A stretch of 35,380 nucleotides of DNA from Pseudomonadota bacterium. Lineage in GTDB: Bacteria > Pseudomonadota > Gammaproteobacteria > Burkholderiales > Casimicrobiaceae. The stretch covers positions 1 through 35,380 of the forward strand of contig JAJXTF010000008.1 in assembly GCA_021784125.1 (NCBI GenBank). Direction: 5' to 3'. Under the pieces are notes generated by a model that ran no database searches, was not told the origin of the DNA, and worked only from the letters and a program-made list of their open reading frames with translations. Shown here one piece after another: positions 19,557-26,780 of the stretch. Position 1 is the first letter of the stretch. The number at the start of each line of letters is the position of its first letter. Both the position numbers and the translations under genes were made by a program.

Positions 19557-20003
19557 ATGTTCGGCAGCTTGTGGAGCAGCTTCGATACCAACCTCTTCGA
19601 CGAGTTCAGGCGCCCGAAGGGGGACGTCGACCCGGTGACCGGCCGTACGGCGTGGCCCGCGGGGATACGCGCGCTGCGGCGCGGCACGTTCCCGCCGGTC
19701 AACGTCGGCTCGACGCCCGACCAGGTCGACGTCTATCTGTTCGCGCCCGGGCTCGACCCGAAGGGCATCGACCTGTCGATCCAGCAGAACCTGCTCACGA
19801 TTTCGGGCGGCCGCAGGATCGGGGCCGACGCCGATGCGGACTACTACCGGCGCGAGCGCTTCGAAGGCGATTTCCGGCGCGTCATCTCGCTGCCCGATGA
19901 CGTCGATCCGGACCGCGTCGAGGCGAAGTACCGCGATGGCGTGCTCCGGATCAGCGTGAAACGCCGCGAGGCAGCGCGACCCCGGCAGATCGAAGTCAAG
20001 TGA
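19557..20003 (+). CDS. Hsp20/alpha-crystallin small heat-shock protein (first copy)
   Basis: 148 residues. The start at 19557 is preceded by AGGAGG at ideal spacing, the best ribosome site in the area. The N-terminal arm (MFGSLWSSFDTNLFDEF) is followed by an alpha-crystallin domain about 46-140 (NVGSTPDQVDVYLFAPGLD, LTISGGR, FRRVISLPDDVD, AKYRDGVLRISVKR). It ends in an I-x-V tail motif (RQIEVK) used in oligomer assembly. It holds unfolding proteins under heat stress, in the cytoplasm. A sigma-32 promoter is directly upstream. A second, divergent Hsp20 follows 23 nt downstream, as in many betaproteobacterial pairs thought to form hetero-oligomers. Confidence 0.93.
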   Translation: MFGSLWSSFDTNLFDEFRRPKGDVDPVTGRTAWPAGIRALRRGTFPPVNVGSTPDQVDVYLFAPGLDPKGIDLSIQQNLLTISGGRRIGADADADYYRRERFEGDFRRVISLPDDVDPDRVEAKYRDGVLRISVKRREAARPRQIEVK

Positions 20004-20026
20004 AACCGAGTCCAATGGAGGCGATG

Positions 20027-20425
20027 ATGACCGATCATCAAGACTTCGCGACCCGCGAGAACGTGGGTACAGAGGCGAGATCGCAGGAGGACGAGGTCGT
20101 GCTGCGGCCGGCCGTCGACATTTTCGAGGACGCGGACGGGATCACCGTGCAGGCCGACCTGCCCGGCGTGTCCAGGGACCGGCTGAACATCCAGGCCGAC
20201 CGGAACGCCCTGCTGATCGAGGCCGAAGCCGCCATCGACATGCCGCCGGGGATGGAGGCGCTCTATGCCGACGTGCACTCGACCCGCTATGCGCGGAGCT
20301 TCGTCCTGAGCGGCGAGCTCGACGCCGGCAGGATCGAGGCGAACCTCAAGGACGGCGTGCTCACGCTGAGGATACCCAAACGGCTCGAGTTCCGCCCGCG
20401 CCGGATCGAGGTGAGCGCAGGCTGA
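20027..20425 (+). CDS. Hsp20/alpha-crystallin small heat-shock protein (second copy)
   Basis: 132 residues from ATG 20027, chosen because TGGAGG lies five nt upstream. ATGs at 20024 and 20015 are alternatives in frame. The alpha-crystallin domain runs about 28-122 (LRPAVDIFEDADGITVQADLPG, split here as AVDIFEDADG and ADLPGVS; ARSFVLSGELD; NLKDGVLTLRIPKR). The tail RRIEVSAG has the I-x-V motif. The N-terminal arm is acidic and quite unlike that of the first copy, so the two are complementary and not a recent duplication. It is co-transcribed with the first copy from the sigma-32 promoter. A 15-bp direct repeat follows its stop (20420-20434 and 20447-20461). Confidence 0.92.
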   Translation: MTDHQDFATRENVGTEARSQEDEVVLRPAVDIFEDADGITVQADLPGVSRDRLNIQADRNALLIEAEAAIDMPPGMEALYADVHSTRYARSFVLSGELDAGRIEANLKDGVLTLRIPKRLEFRPRRIEVSAG

Positions 20426-20508
20426 ACGCCGCAGGCCGAACGCGAAGGCTGAACGCCGCAGCCCGCCGGGTCGGCAGCGCCGCGCGGCCGGGCGATTGAC
20501 CGCGGACC

Positions 20509-20542
20509 GCAAGGGCCGGCGCCGGCCGGCCCTTGCTATAAT
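20509..20542 (+). promoter_or_regulatory. Extended -10 promoter preceded by a 12-bp palindrome, upstream of prfC
   Basis: A perfect 12-bp inverted repeat (GCAAGGGCCGGC and its complement, 20509-20520 and 20525-20536, 4-nt centre) ends where a consensus TATAAT begins (20537-20542). The preceding TGC makes a full extended -10. No good -35 exists at 16-18 nt, because the palindrome occupies that position. The palindrome may be an operator, or a terminator stem for the Hsp20 unit, although no T-run follows. Confidence 0.6.
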
Positions 20543-20552
20543 TCGTCCCGTT

Positions 20553-20585
20553 GCCGCCCGCCTTCCGCCGGCGGCTTTTTGTTTT
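20553..20585 (+). terminator. Rho-independent terminator between the prfC promoter and prfC
   Basis: GCCGCC (20553-20558) pairs with GGCGGC (20570-20575), followed by TTTTTGTTTT. The expected start of the upstream promoter is near 20549, so the hairpin would form in the first nucleotides of that RNA. It may end read-through from the Hsp20 genes, act as an attenuator for prfC, or terminate a very short RNA. Confidence 0.65.
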
Positions 20586-20624
20586 CCCACCCGACGCCAC
20601 GGCCCGGCCGACGATCCGATTCCG

Positions 20625-22244
20625 ATGACCGACGCAAGCCCTGCCGGCCCCCTCGCGCGCGACGTCGCGCGCCGGCGCACTTTCGCGATCATCTCGCATC
20701 CGGACGCGGGCAAGACGACGCTGACCGAGAAGCTGCTGCTGTTCGGCGGCGCGATCCTGCTCGCGGGCACGGTCAAGGCGCGCAAGAGTGCCCGGCACGC
20801 GACCTCGGACTGGATGGAAGTCGAGAAGCAGCGCGGCATCTCGGTGACGAGCTCGGTCATGCAGTTCGAGTATGCCGATCACGTCATCAACCTGCTCGAC
20901 ACCCCCGGCCACGAGGATTTCTCCGAGGACACCTATCGCGTGCTGACCGCGGTCGATGCCGCCGTGATGGTCATCGATGCCGCCAAAGGCGTCGAGGCGC
21001 AGACGATCAAGCTGCTGGAAGTCTGCCGGCTGCGCAACACGCCGATCATCACCTTCGTCAACAAGCTCGACCGCGAGGTGCGCGAGCCGCTGGCGCTGCT
21101 CGAGGAGATCGAATCGGTGCTCGGCATCGACTGCGCGCCGGTGACCTGGCCGCTGGGCATGGGCAAGCGCTTCCGCGGCGTCTTCGACCTGCTGGGGAAC
21201 CGCCTGCTGCGCTTCACCGCGGGCGAGGAACGCGTCTCGACCGAAACCGAGCTGATCGAAGGCATCGACAATCCGCGCCTCGACGCGCTGTTTCCCGAAG
21301 AGATCGGGGCGTTGCGCCACGACGTCGACCTGATCCGCAGCGCGAGCCCGCCCTTCGACCTCCCGACCTTCCTCGCCGGAGCCCAGACGCCGGTGTTCTT
21401 CGGGTCGGGAATCAACAACTTCGGCGTGCAGGAAATCCTGCAGGCGCTGATCGACTGGGCGCCGCCGCCGCAGCCGCGAGATGGGACCGCGCGCAGCGTC
21501 GAACCCGCCGAGGCGCCGTTCACCGGCTTCGTGTTCAAGATCCAGGCCAACATGGATCCGCGCCACCGCGACCGGATCGCCTTCTTCCGTGTCTGCTCCG
21601 GCCGCTACGCGCCAGGCATGAAAGTCCGGCACCTGCGCCTTTCCCGCGAAATGAAGCTCGCCAACGCGCTGACGTTCATGGCCAACGAGCGTGTCGCCAG
21701 CGAGGATGCCGTGGCCGGCGACATCATCGGCATCCACAACCACGGGCAGCTGCAGATCGGCGACACGCTGACCGAAGGCGAAGTTCTGGCGTTCAAGGGC
21801 ATCCCCTATTTCGCGCCCGAGCTCTTCCGCGTCGCGCGCCCGCGCGACCCGTTCAAGGCCAAGCCGCTCGCCAAGGGCCTGCAGGAGCTGGGCGAGGAAG
21901 GTGCGATCCAGGTGTTCGCGTCGTCGCACACCAACACGCTGCTGCTGGGCGCCGTCGGACCGCTGCAGTTCGAGATCGTCGCGCAGCGGCTCGCCAGCGA
22001 ATACAAGGTCGACGCGATCTACGAGAACGCCAACATCGCCACGGCGCGCTGGCTGGCCTTCCCCGACGACGTCACACGCCGAAATTTCGAGCGCGAGCAG
22101 GCGGCGGCGCTCGCCACCGACGTCGACGGCAACCCGGTGTTCCTCGCGACCAACCGCTACAACCTGCAGGTGACGACGGAACGCTGGCCGAAAGTCGGCT
22201 TCCACGCCACCCGCGAGCACGGGCAGCGACTGGTACAGGGCTAG
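20625..22244 (+). CDS. prfC: Peptide chain release factor 3
   Basis: 539 residues, the size expected for RF3. This GTPase recycles RF1/RF2 from the ribosome after termination. The GTP-binding motifs are intact: G1 SHPDAGKTT (24-32), G2 region around KQRGISVTSSVM, G3 DTPGHEDF and G4 NKLD. The translational-GTPase domain II and RF3 C-terminal domain follow (GSGINNFGVQEIL, PYFAPELFRVARPRDPFKAK, GAVGPLQFEIVAQRL). The open frame extends upstream, but the family N-terminus supports ATG 20625. No strong Shine-Dalgarno is seen. A terminator lies 40 nt upstream of the start, which is unusual. Confidence 0.95.
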   Translation: MTDASPAGPLARDVARRRTFAIISHPDAGKTTLTEKLLLFGGAILLAGTVKARKSARHATSDWMEVEKQRGISVTSSVMQFEYADHVINLLDTPGHEDFSEDTYRVLTAVDAAVMVIDAAKGVEAQTIKLLEVCRLRNTPIITFVNKLDREVREPLALLEEIESVLGIDCAPVTWPLGMGKRFRGVFDLLGNRLLRFTAGEERVSTETELIEGIDNPRLDALFPEEIGALRHDVDLIRSASPPFDLPTFLAGAQTPVFFGSGINNFGVQEILQALIDWAPPPQPRDGTARSVEPAEAPFTGFVFKIQANMDPRHRDRIAFFRVCSGRYAPGMKVRHLRLSREMKLANALTFMANERVASEDAVAGDIIGIHNHGQLQIGDTLTEGEVLAFKGIPYFAPELFRVARPRDPFKAKPLAKGLQELGEEGAIQVFASSHTNTLLLGAVGPLQFEIVAQRLASEYKVDAIYENANIATARWLAFPDDVTRRNFEREQAAALATDVDGNPVFLATNRYNLQVTTERWPKVGFHATREHGQRLVQG

Positions 22245-22284
22245 GCCGGCGCACGGCCGTCGCGCGCTTGGCTATCATTGGCGG

Positions 22285-22785
22285 ATGAGCGAACCGGTCT
22301 CCGCCAGCACGCTTCTCGACGCCGAGACGATCGAATTCGTCACGCGGCGCGTGTCGCTGACCGTCGCCGGCCGCGGCCCGGGCAACCGCCCCTCGTCGGC
22401 GCGCGGCTGCGGCTGCAGGGTGACGCCCGATGGGCGCCGGATGACCGTCTTCGTCTCGCGGCCCCAGGCCGCGGCGCTGCTGCACGACATCGAGGCCCAC
22501 GGCGCGATCGCCGTCGCATTCAGCCGGCCCACGACCCATCGCACGATGCAGTTCAAGGGCAGCGACGCGCAGGTGCTGCCGCTCGCCCCGGGAGACGCGC
22601 AGCTCGTCAGCGCCTTCGTCGGCTCGTTCGTCGTCGAGCTGTCGCCCCTCGGGCATTCGGCACCTTTCGTGCACGCGGTCCTGGGGGCCCGTCCCGAGGA
22701 CCTGGCCGCGATCGCATTCACCCCCAGCGACGGCTACGCGCAGACCCCCGGGCCCGGGGCCGGCGCACGGCTCCCGGGACGCTGA
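22285..22785 (+). CDS. Pyridoxamine 5'-phosphate oxidase-like flavin split-barrel protein
   Basis: 166 residues. The pattern of a split-barrel flavoprotein is visible: FVTRRVSLTVAGRGPGNRPS, strand-rich RRMTVFVSRPQAAALLHDIE, IAVAFSRPTTHRTMQFKG, and a C-terminal AHPED-like ARPEDLAAIAFTPS. Members bind FMN, F420 or haem, and many are of unknown activity. No signal peptide is present. The start at 22285 has TATCAT exactly 6 nt before it and no Shine-Dalgarno, so the mRNA may be leaderless. The next gene, 2 nt downstream, also starts with a split-barrel domain, so the two are functionally linked. Confidence 0.75.
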   Translation: MSEPVSASTLLDAETIEFVTRRVSLTVAGRGPGNRPSSARGCGCRVTPDGRRMTVFVSRPQAAALLHDIEAHGAIAVAFSRPTTHRTMQFKGSDAQVLPLAPGDAQLVSAFVGSFVVELSPLGHSAPFVHAVLGARPEDLAAIAFTPSDGYAQTPGPGAGARLPGR

Positions 22786-22787
22786 CG

Positions 22788-24152
22788 ATGCCCGCGCTGG
22801 CCGCGCTGCGCGACCTGATGGAAGGGGTCATCCCGTCGACGGTCGCCACCTGCGCGCCCGACGGCACGCCCAACGTCAGCTACGTGTCGCAACTGCATTA
22901 CGTCGACGAGGCGCACGTGGCGCTGTCGTTCCAGTTCTTCAGCAAGACCCGCGCGAACATCCTCGCCAACCCGCGCGCGACGGTACTGGCGCTGCATCCC
23001 GAGACCGGCGCGCAATACCGCTTCGACCTCGAGTACCTGCGCACCGAGACCCGCGGCCCGCTGTTCGAGCGCATGAAGGCCAAGCTCGCCGGCATCGCGT
23101 CGCACGAAGGCATGAGCGGGGTGTTCAGGCTGCAGGGTTCCGACGTCTACCGCGTCCTCGGCATCGAGCGCGTGCCCGGAGGCGAGCTCGCGCTGCCGCC
23201 GCGGCCGAGCCTGCTGCCCGCGGTGCGCGAAGTGATCGAGCGCCTGGTGCGCTGCACCGACCTCGCGGCGCTGCTCGACGAGCTCCTGAGCGCGCTCGAC
23301 ACCAGCCTGCGGATACATCACGCCATGGTCCTGCTGACCGAAGGCGACGGCGATCGCCTGTACACGGTGGCGAGCCGCGGCTACGAGCATTCGGGCGTCG
23401 GATCGGAGATCGGGTTCGGCGACGGCGTGATCGGGGTCGCCGCGCAGGCGCGCACGCCGGTGCGGATCACCCACGCCACCGTGGAGTACAGCTACGGCCG
23501 CGCGGTTCGCGAGCACGCGCAGGCGCACGGCATGACCGACGCGCTGACGCCACAGATTCCCTTCCCCGGGCTGGCCGAGAGCGGCAGCCAGCTTGCCGTG
23601 CCGATTTCGGCCGCCAGCCAGCTGATCGGCGTGCTCTACGTCGAAAGCCCCGACGAGCAGCGTTTCCGCTACGACGACGAGGACGCGCTGGTCGCCATCG
23701 CCGCGAGCCTCGCGCTCGCGATCCGGCTGCTGCAGCAGGGCGTCGAGCACGACGACGACACGCAGGCCTCAGCGTCGCCGTCACCCTCGCCAGCCGGAAC
23801 GGCCGTGACGATCCGCCACTACGCAGGGCACGACAGCGTGTTCGTCGACGACGACTACCTGATCAAGGGCGTGGCCGGCGCGATCCTGTGGAAGCTCCTG
23901 CGCGAGCACGCCGACGGAAGGCGCAGCGAGTTCACCAACCGCGAGCTGCGGCTCGATCCCGCGATTCGCCTTCCCGAACTGTCCGAGAACCTCGAGGCGC
24001 GACTCATCCTGCTGCAGCGCAGGCTGGCGGAACGCTGCGCCTCGATCCGGATCGACAAGACCGGCCGCGGCCGCTTCCGGCTGGCGGTCACCCGGCCGCT
24101 GCGGCTGGTCGAGATCGCCGCGGCCGTCACGCCAGCGCAGCCTCGAGCTTGA
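22788..24152 (+). CDS. Split-barrel / GAF / winged-helix fusion protein
   Basis: 454 residues, no signal or membrane segment. Residues about 5-130 form a pyridoxamine-phosphate-oxidase-like barrel (STVATCAPDGTPNVSYVS, FFSKTRANILANPRATVLA). Residues about 155-315 are a GAF domain (LLDELLSALDTSLRIHHAM, IGFGDGVIGVAAQARTPVRI, LAVPISAASQLIGVLYVES). A low-complexity Ser/Pro linker (about 326-338) leads to a C-terminal winged-helix-like domain (about 345-445; DDDYLIKGVAGAILWKLL, LSENLEARLILLQRRLAER). The arrangement suggests a cytoplasmic sensor that couples flavin or haem chemistry and a small ligand to an output domain. No known pathway can be assigned. It is cotranscribed with the split-barrel gene upstream, and its 3' end overlaps the hemerythrin-like gene by 26 nt. 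Confidence 0.8.
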   Translation: MPALAALRDLMEGVIPSTVATCAPDGTPNVSYVSQLHYVDEAHVALSFQFFSKTRANILANPRATVLALHPETGAQYRFDLEYLRTETRGPLFERMKAKLAGIASHEGMSGVFRLQGSDVYRVLGIERVPGGELALPPRPSLLPAVREVIERLVRCTDLAALLDELLSALDTSLRIHHAMVLLTEGDGDRLYTVASRGYEHSGVGSEIGFGDGVIGVAAQARTPVRITHATVEYSYGRAVREHAQAHGMTDALTPQIPFPGLAESGSQLAVPISAASQLIGVLYVESPDEQRFRYDDEDALVAIAASLALAIRLLQQGVEHDDDTQASASPSPSPAGTAVTIRHYAGHDSVFVDDDYLIKGVAGAILWKLLREHADGRRSEFTNRELRLDPAIRLPELSENLEARLILLQRRLAERCASIRIDKTGRGRFRLAVTRPLRLVEIAAAVTPAQPRA

Positions 24153-24879
24153 CGCGATCCCGCGGCGCCAGGCGCTGGGCAAGCCCGCCGAGCATGGCGC
24201 CGAAAGCCTCCGCGGGCATCGTCTGCCGCACGCCGCGCAGCAGCGTCGCGCGTTCGGCGGGCGAGCTCGACGCCACCATCCAGCGGGCGAAGATCGCGTT
24301 GGTCGCCGGCGGGATCGACGCGACCAGCCGCTCGACCATTGCGTGCAGCTCGTCGTCCGAGTACGTCGCCCACAGGACCGCATTGTTCTCGGTCTCCTCC
24401 GCGTGCATGTGGACCAGATCGTCGGCGACGAACAGTGCCAGTCGCCGGTAGAGCGCCAGGGCCGCCGCGGCACGGGCATCGCCCGTGCTGCGCTCGACGG
24501 CGTCGCAGCCGTCCAGGATCCCGGCCATCGCCTCGCGATGCGACAGATGGTCAGCCTCGACGCTGCGCGTCGAGCCGGGAGCGCGCGCCTCCATCGCCGG
24601 ATGCACGTGGAGATCCTCGTGATGCAGATGGGTCTTGGCGAGCGTGACGAATTCGCGCAGCTGCGCGAGCGCCTGCGCCGTGTCCTCGTCGTCGTCGGGG
24701 TCCATTCGCCCGACGCGCTGCAGCGTGTCGGTCATCAGCGCGCGCAGCCCCTTGTGGATGACCAGGTAGGGGTCGTAGCGTGCCGTCGCCTGTGCGTTGC
24801 GCATCTGCCGCCGCGACAGGTCGACGTGGGGTTCGGATGCAGCGGGGTGTTGCATGGGGGTCGCATTCGTCGTCATCAT
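24127..24879 (-). CDS. Hemerythrin-like (HHE) domain protein
   Basis: 250 residues. The start at 24879 has GAGG six nt upstream, and a second ATG follows directly. A hemerythrin/HHE four-helix bundle covers about 38-185, with candidate iron ligands H42 (VIHKGLR), H86/H87 and E88 and H91 (HLHHEDLHVHPAME), H111/H114 (EADHLSHRE), and H157/H159 with E161 (LVHMHAEETEN). Such proteins bind di-iron and sense or carry O2, NO or protect iron-sulfur proteins. The C-terminal part (about 190-250) is helical without recognised motifs. It is convergent with the GAF fusion gene and divergent from the DUF3014 gene across a region with four phased repeats. Confidence 0.82.
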   Translation of the reverse strand: MMTTNATPMQHPAASEPHVDLSRRQMRNAQATARYDPYLVIHKGLRALMTDTLQRVGRMDPDDDEDTAQALAQLREFVTLAKTHLHHEDLHVHPAMEARAPGSTRSVEADHLSHREAMAGILDGCDAVERSTGDARAAAALALYRRLALFVADDLVHMHAEETENNAVLWATYSDDELHAMVERLVASIPPATNAIFARWMVASSSPAERATLLRGVRQTMPAEAFGAMLGGLAQRLAPRDRVKLEAALA

Positions 24880-25016
24880 GGTTGCCTCGCATCGTGTGGG
24901 CTCGATCGGAGCCGGTGATCGTCGGGCGCAATCGTCGGCGCCCCATCCCCATGCCGTGGATAGAAGCGGCCATTCGCGCGTCCAACGCAGTATCGTGCTG
25001 GCGCCGAATGCGCGTT

Positions 25017-25055
25017 GCTAACTCTTCGCTAGGAATTTGCTAAACGTTTCGTAAA
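25017..25055. promoter_or_regulatory. Four 11-bp-phased direct repeats between divergent genes
   Basis: GCTAAC (25017), GCTAGG (25028), GCTAAA (25039) and CGTAAA (25050) each begin exactly 11 bp after the previous one, with 5-nt spacers. One unit per helical turn on one DNA face is typical of OmpR/PhoB-family response-regulator sites. The last unit equals the CGTAAA unit at the kdpDE promoter. The array ends 32 nt before the DUF3014 start and lies about 140 nt from the hemerythrin start, so it could control either gene. The regulator is not known. Confidence 0.55.
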
Positions 25056-25087
25056 CGCGCCCCATCAACCCATCAGGAAGAAGCCCC

Positions 25088-25966
25088 ATGGAACGAATCG
25101 AACCGTCGGTAGACACGCGGGGTCCGCAGCGCCGGACGGACCCGCCGGGCGCGGGCAGGTCCTCGCGCAGGAGCGTCCTCTGGCCGCTGGTCGTCATCGT
25201 CGCGCTGGTCGTCGCAGGCGTGCTCGCCTGGAGGCAGATGCACCCGCAGGCCCCGCAGCTCGCACCCCCGCCCGCACCGCCTGCGCCGCAGGCCGCTGCA
25301 CCCGCGGCGACCGGGCCCGAGCACCCGATCGAGGCCGCAGCCGGCGCTGCACCTGCGCAGGAGACGCCGCTGCCCGCGCTGGCCGACAGCGATCCGGCGC
25401 TGCAGGACGCGATGGCCGCGATCTTCGGCAAGGCGCCGCTCGACCGGATATTCCATCTGCAGCAGATCGTCACGCGCTTCGTCGCGACGATCGACAACCT
25501 ACCGCGGCAGACGGCATCCGTGCAGAAAATGCCCGTGCAGCCGGTCGGCGGATCGCTGCTGACCGCACAGTCGAACGGGCAGACCGTCCTCGCGACCGAC
25601 AACGCGGTGCGCTACGAGCCGTACGTGAGCGTGATGGACGCCGCGGATACGAATCGGCTGGTCGCGACCTACGTCCGCTTCTATCCGCTGTTCCAGAAGG
25701 CCTACGAGGACCTGGGCTACCCGGGCAAGTATTTCAACGACCGGCTGGTCTTCGTCATCGATCACCTGCTGGCGGCGCCCGAACCCACCGGTCCGATCGC
25801 GCTGGTGCAGCCGAAGATCGTCTATCGGTTCGCCGACCCCGAGTTCGAATCGCTGTCCGCAGGCCAGAAGATGCTGCTGCGCATGGGTCGCGACAACGAG
25901 ATGCGGGTCAAGGCCAAGCTCCGCGCCATCCGCCAGGCGCTGGTCGGAAACCCGCCGCCGCGCTGA
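25088..25966 (+). CDS. DUF3014 domain protein, membrane anchored
   Basis: 292 residues. The start at 25088 has AGGAAG upstream. A basic N-terminus is followed by one transmembrane helix (about 30-47, VLWPLVVIVALVVAGVLA), then a Pro/Ala-rich linker (about 52-95). The DUF3014 domain covers about 100-290 (LADSDPALQDAMAAIFG, FVATIDNLPRQTAS, YVRFYPLFQKAYEDLGYP, ADPEFESLSAGQKMLLRMG). The domain lies in the periplasm if the anchor is a simple type II signal anchor. Its function is unknown. A bidirectional terminator follows the gene (26026-26055). Confidence 0.85.
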   Translation: MERIEPSVDTRGPQRRTDPPGAGRSSRRSVLWPLVVIVALVVAGVLAWRQMHPQAPQLAPPPAPPAPQAAAPAATGPEHPIEAAAGAAPAQETPLPALADSDPALQDAMAAIFGKAPLDRIFHLQQIVTRFVATIDNLPRQTASVQKMPVQPVGGSLLTAQSNGQTVLATDNAVRYEPYVSVMDAADTNRLVATYVRFYPLFQKAYEDLGYPGKYFNDRLVFVIDHLLAAPEPTGPIALVQPKIVYRFADPEFESLSAGQKMLLRMGRDNEMRVKAKLRAIRQALVGNPPPR

Positions 25967-25993
25967 GCGTTGGCGCAGCGAGGGCCCCTGACC

Positions 25994-26025
25994 CCGCCCC
26001 TCTCCCGCAAGCGGGCGAGGGGCGG
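25994..26025. repeat. REP-like palindrome
   Basis: CCGCCCCTC (25994-26002) pairs with GAGGGGCGG (26017-26025). An inner CCCGC/GCGGG stem gives a long hairpin. The sequence resembles the widespread extragenic palindromes built around a CCCTCTCCCGC core in proteobacteria. It lies in the 94-nt gap between convergent genes, a common REP location. I saw only one copy in the window. Confidence 0.5.
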
Positions 26026-26055
26026 AAAAACCGGGTCCGTCCCGGGTTTTCTTTT
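26026..26055. terminator. Bidirectional Rho-independent terminator
   Basis: AAAACCGGG (26027-26035) pairs with CCCGGGTTTT (26041-26050, one bulged G) and is followed by CTTTT on the plus strand. On the minus strand the stem is followed by a run of five T. It sits between the convergent DUF3014 gene and the ModA-like gene and can serve both. Confidence 0.75.
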
Positions 26056-26060
26056 CCCGA

Positions 26061-26780
26061 CTAGTCGAAGCCGCCGGCGCGACGCAGCTCGCGGCTGCCT
26101 TCGCCGGTCAGCAGCGCAGCGAAGCGCCGCGCCCGCGCCGCGTCGCCGGCACCGTGCGAGACGGCCACCGAGTACACGGTCGTCAGCCCGACCTCGTCGG
26201 GCAGCTTCGCAACCAGCGTCACGCCCGGCGTGTACAGGATCTCGGTGACCTGGGTGCAGCCGACGGCGCCGGAATGGCCCGCAGGCTCGGCCCGGGCCAT
26301 CGCCGCCATCGCCGTCGCACCGTTGGCGTAGGGCTTGAGCTTCGCCGCAACGCGCTCGTGGATGCCGAGCCTCTTCAGCACGCCGACGAAGTGGATGCCT
26401 GCGGTCGCACGCTCGATGTCGGGACAGTACAGCGACGACGCCGCGGCCAGCACGTCACGCAATGCGTCCACGCCCGCGACCGCAGGCACGGGCTCCCCGG
26501 CGGGGACCGCGATGCCGGTGGGCACGCCGCCCAAGGGAGCGATCGAATCCGCTTCGACCCTGGCCTGCACGGCCAGCGCGGCGAGCATCGGCGCCGGCAG
26601 GATCAGGACGTCGCAGGGAACCCCCGCGAGGAACTGGTCCCGGATCGTGCCCGCCGCATCGAAGGTCGCGCCGAGCGTCGCGCCCGCGGCGCGTTCGAAC
26701 GATGCGGCGAGCGCCTGCACGACGCCCTTGGCGGCTCCCGCGGACAGCAGTTGCAGCGCGCGGGGAGCCGCCCCGGTCAC
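26061..26780 (-). CDS. ModA-like periplasmic-binding-fold protein without signal peptide
   Basis: 239 residues from a GTG at 26780 that overlaps the stop of the upstream gene (GTGA), so translation is coupled. The fold is that of molybdate/tungstate or similar type II solute-binding proteins: LLSAGAAKGVVQALAASFE at the N-terminus, TIRDQFLAGVPCDVLILP, and a later GHSGAVGCTQVTEILYTPGV. The N-terminus starts directly in the first beta strand, and no hydrophobic export signal is present, unlike true ModA. It may therefore act in the cytoplasm or have an upstream start not visible here. It is convergent with DUF3014. The ligand is not known. Confidence 0.75.
   Translation of the reverse strand: MTGAAPRALQLLSAGAAKGVVQALAASFERAAGATLGATFDAAGTIRDQFLAGVPCDVLILPAPMLAALAVQARVEADSIAPLGGVPTGIAVPAGEPVPAVAGVDALRDVLAAASSLYCPDIERATAGIHFVGVLKRLGIHERVAAKLKPYANGATAMAAMARAEPAGHSGAVGCTQVTEILYTPGVTLVAKLPDEVGLTTVYSVAVSHGAGDAARARRFAALLTGEGSRELRRAGGFD

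Noticed and set aside
20420-20461. 15-bp direct repeat after the second Hsp20 gene as a functional site
   Set aside because: Only two copies with an imperfect third between them, low-complexity GC sequence, no associated gene or mobile-element feature.
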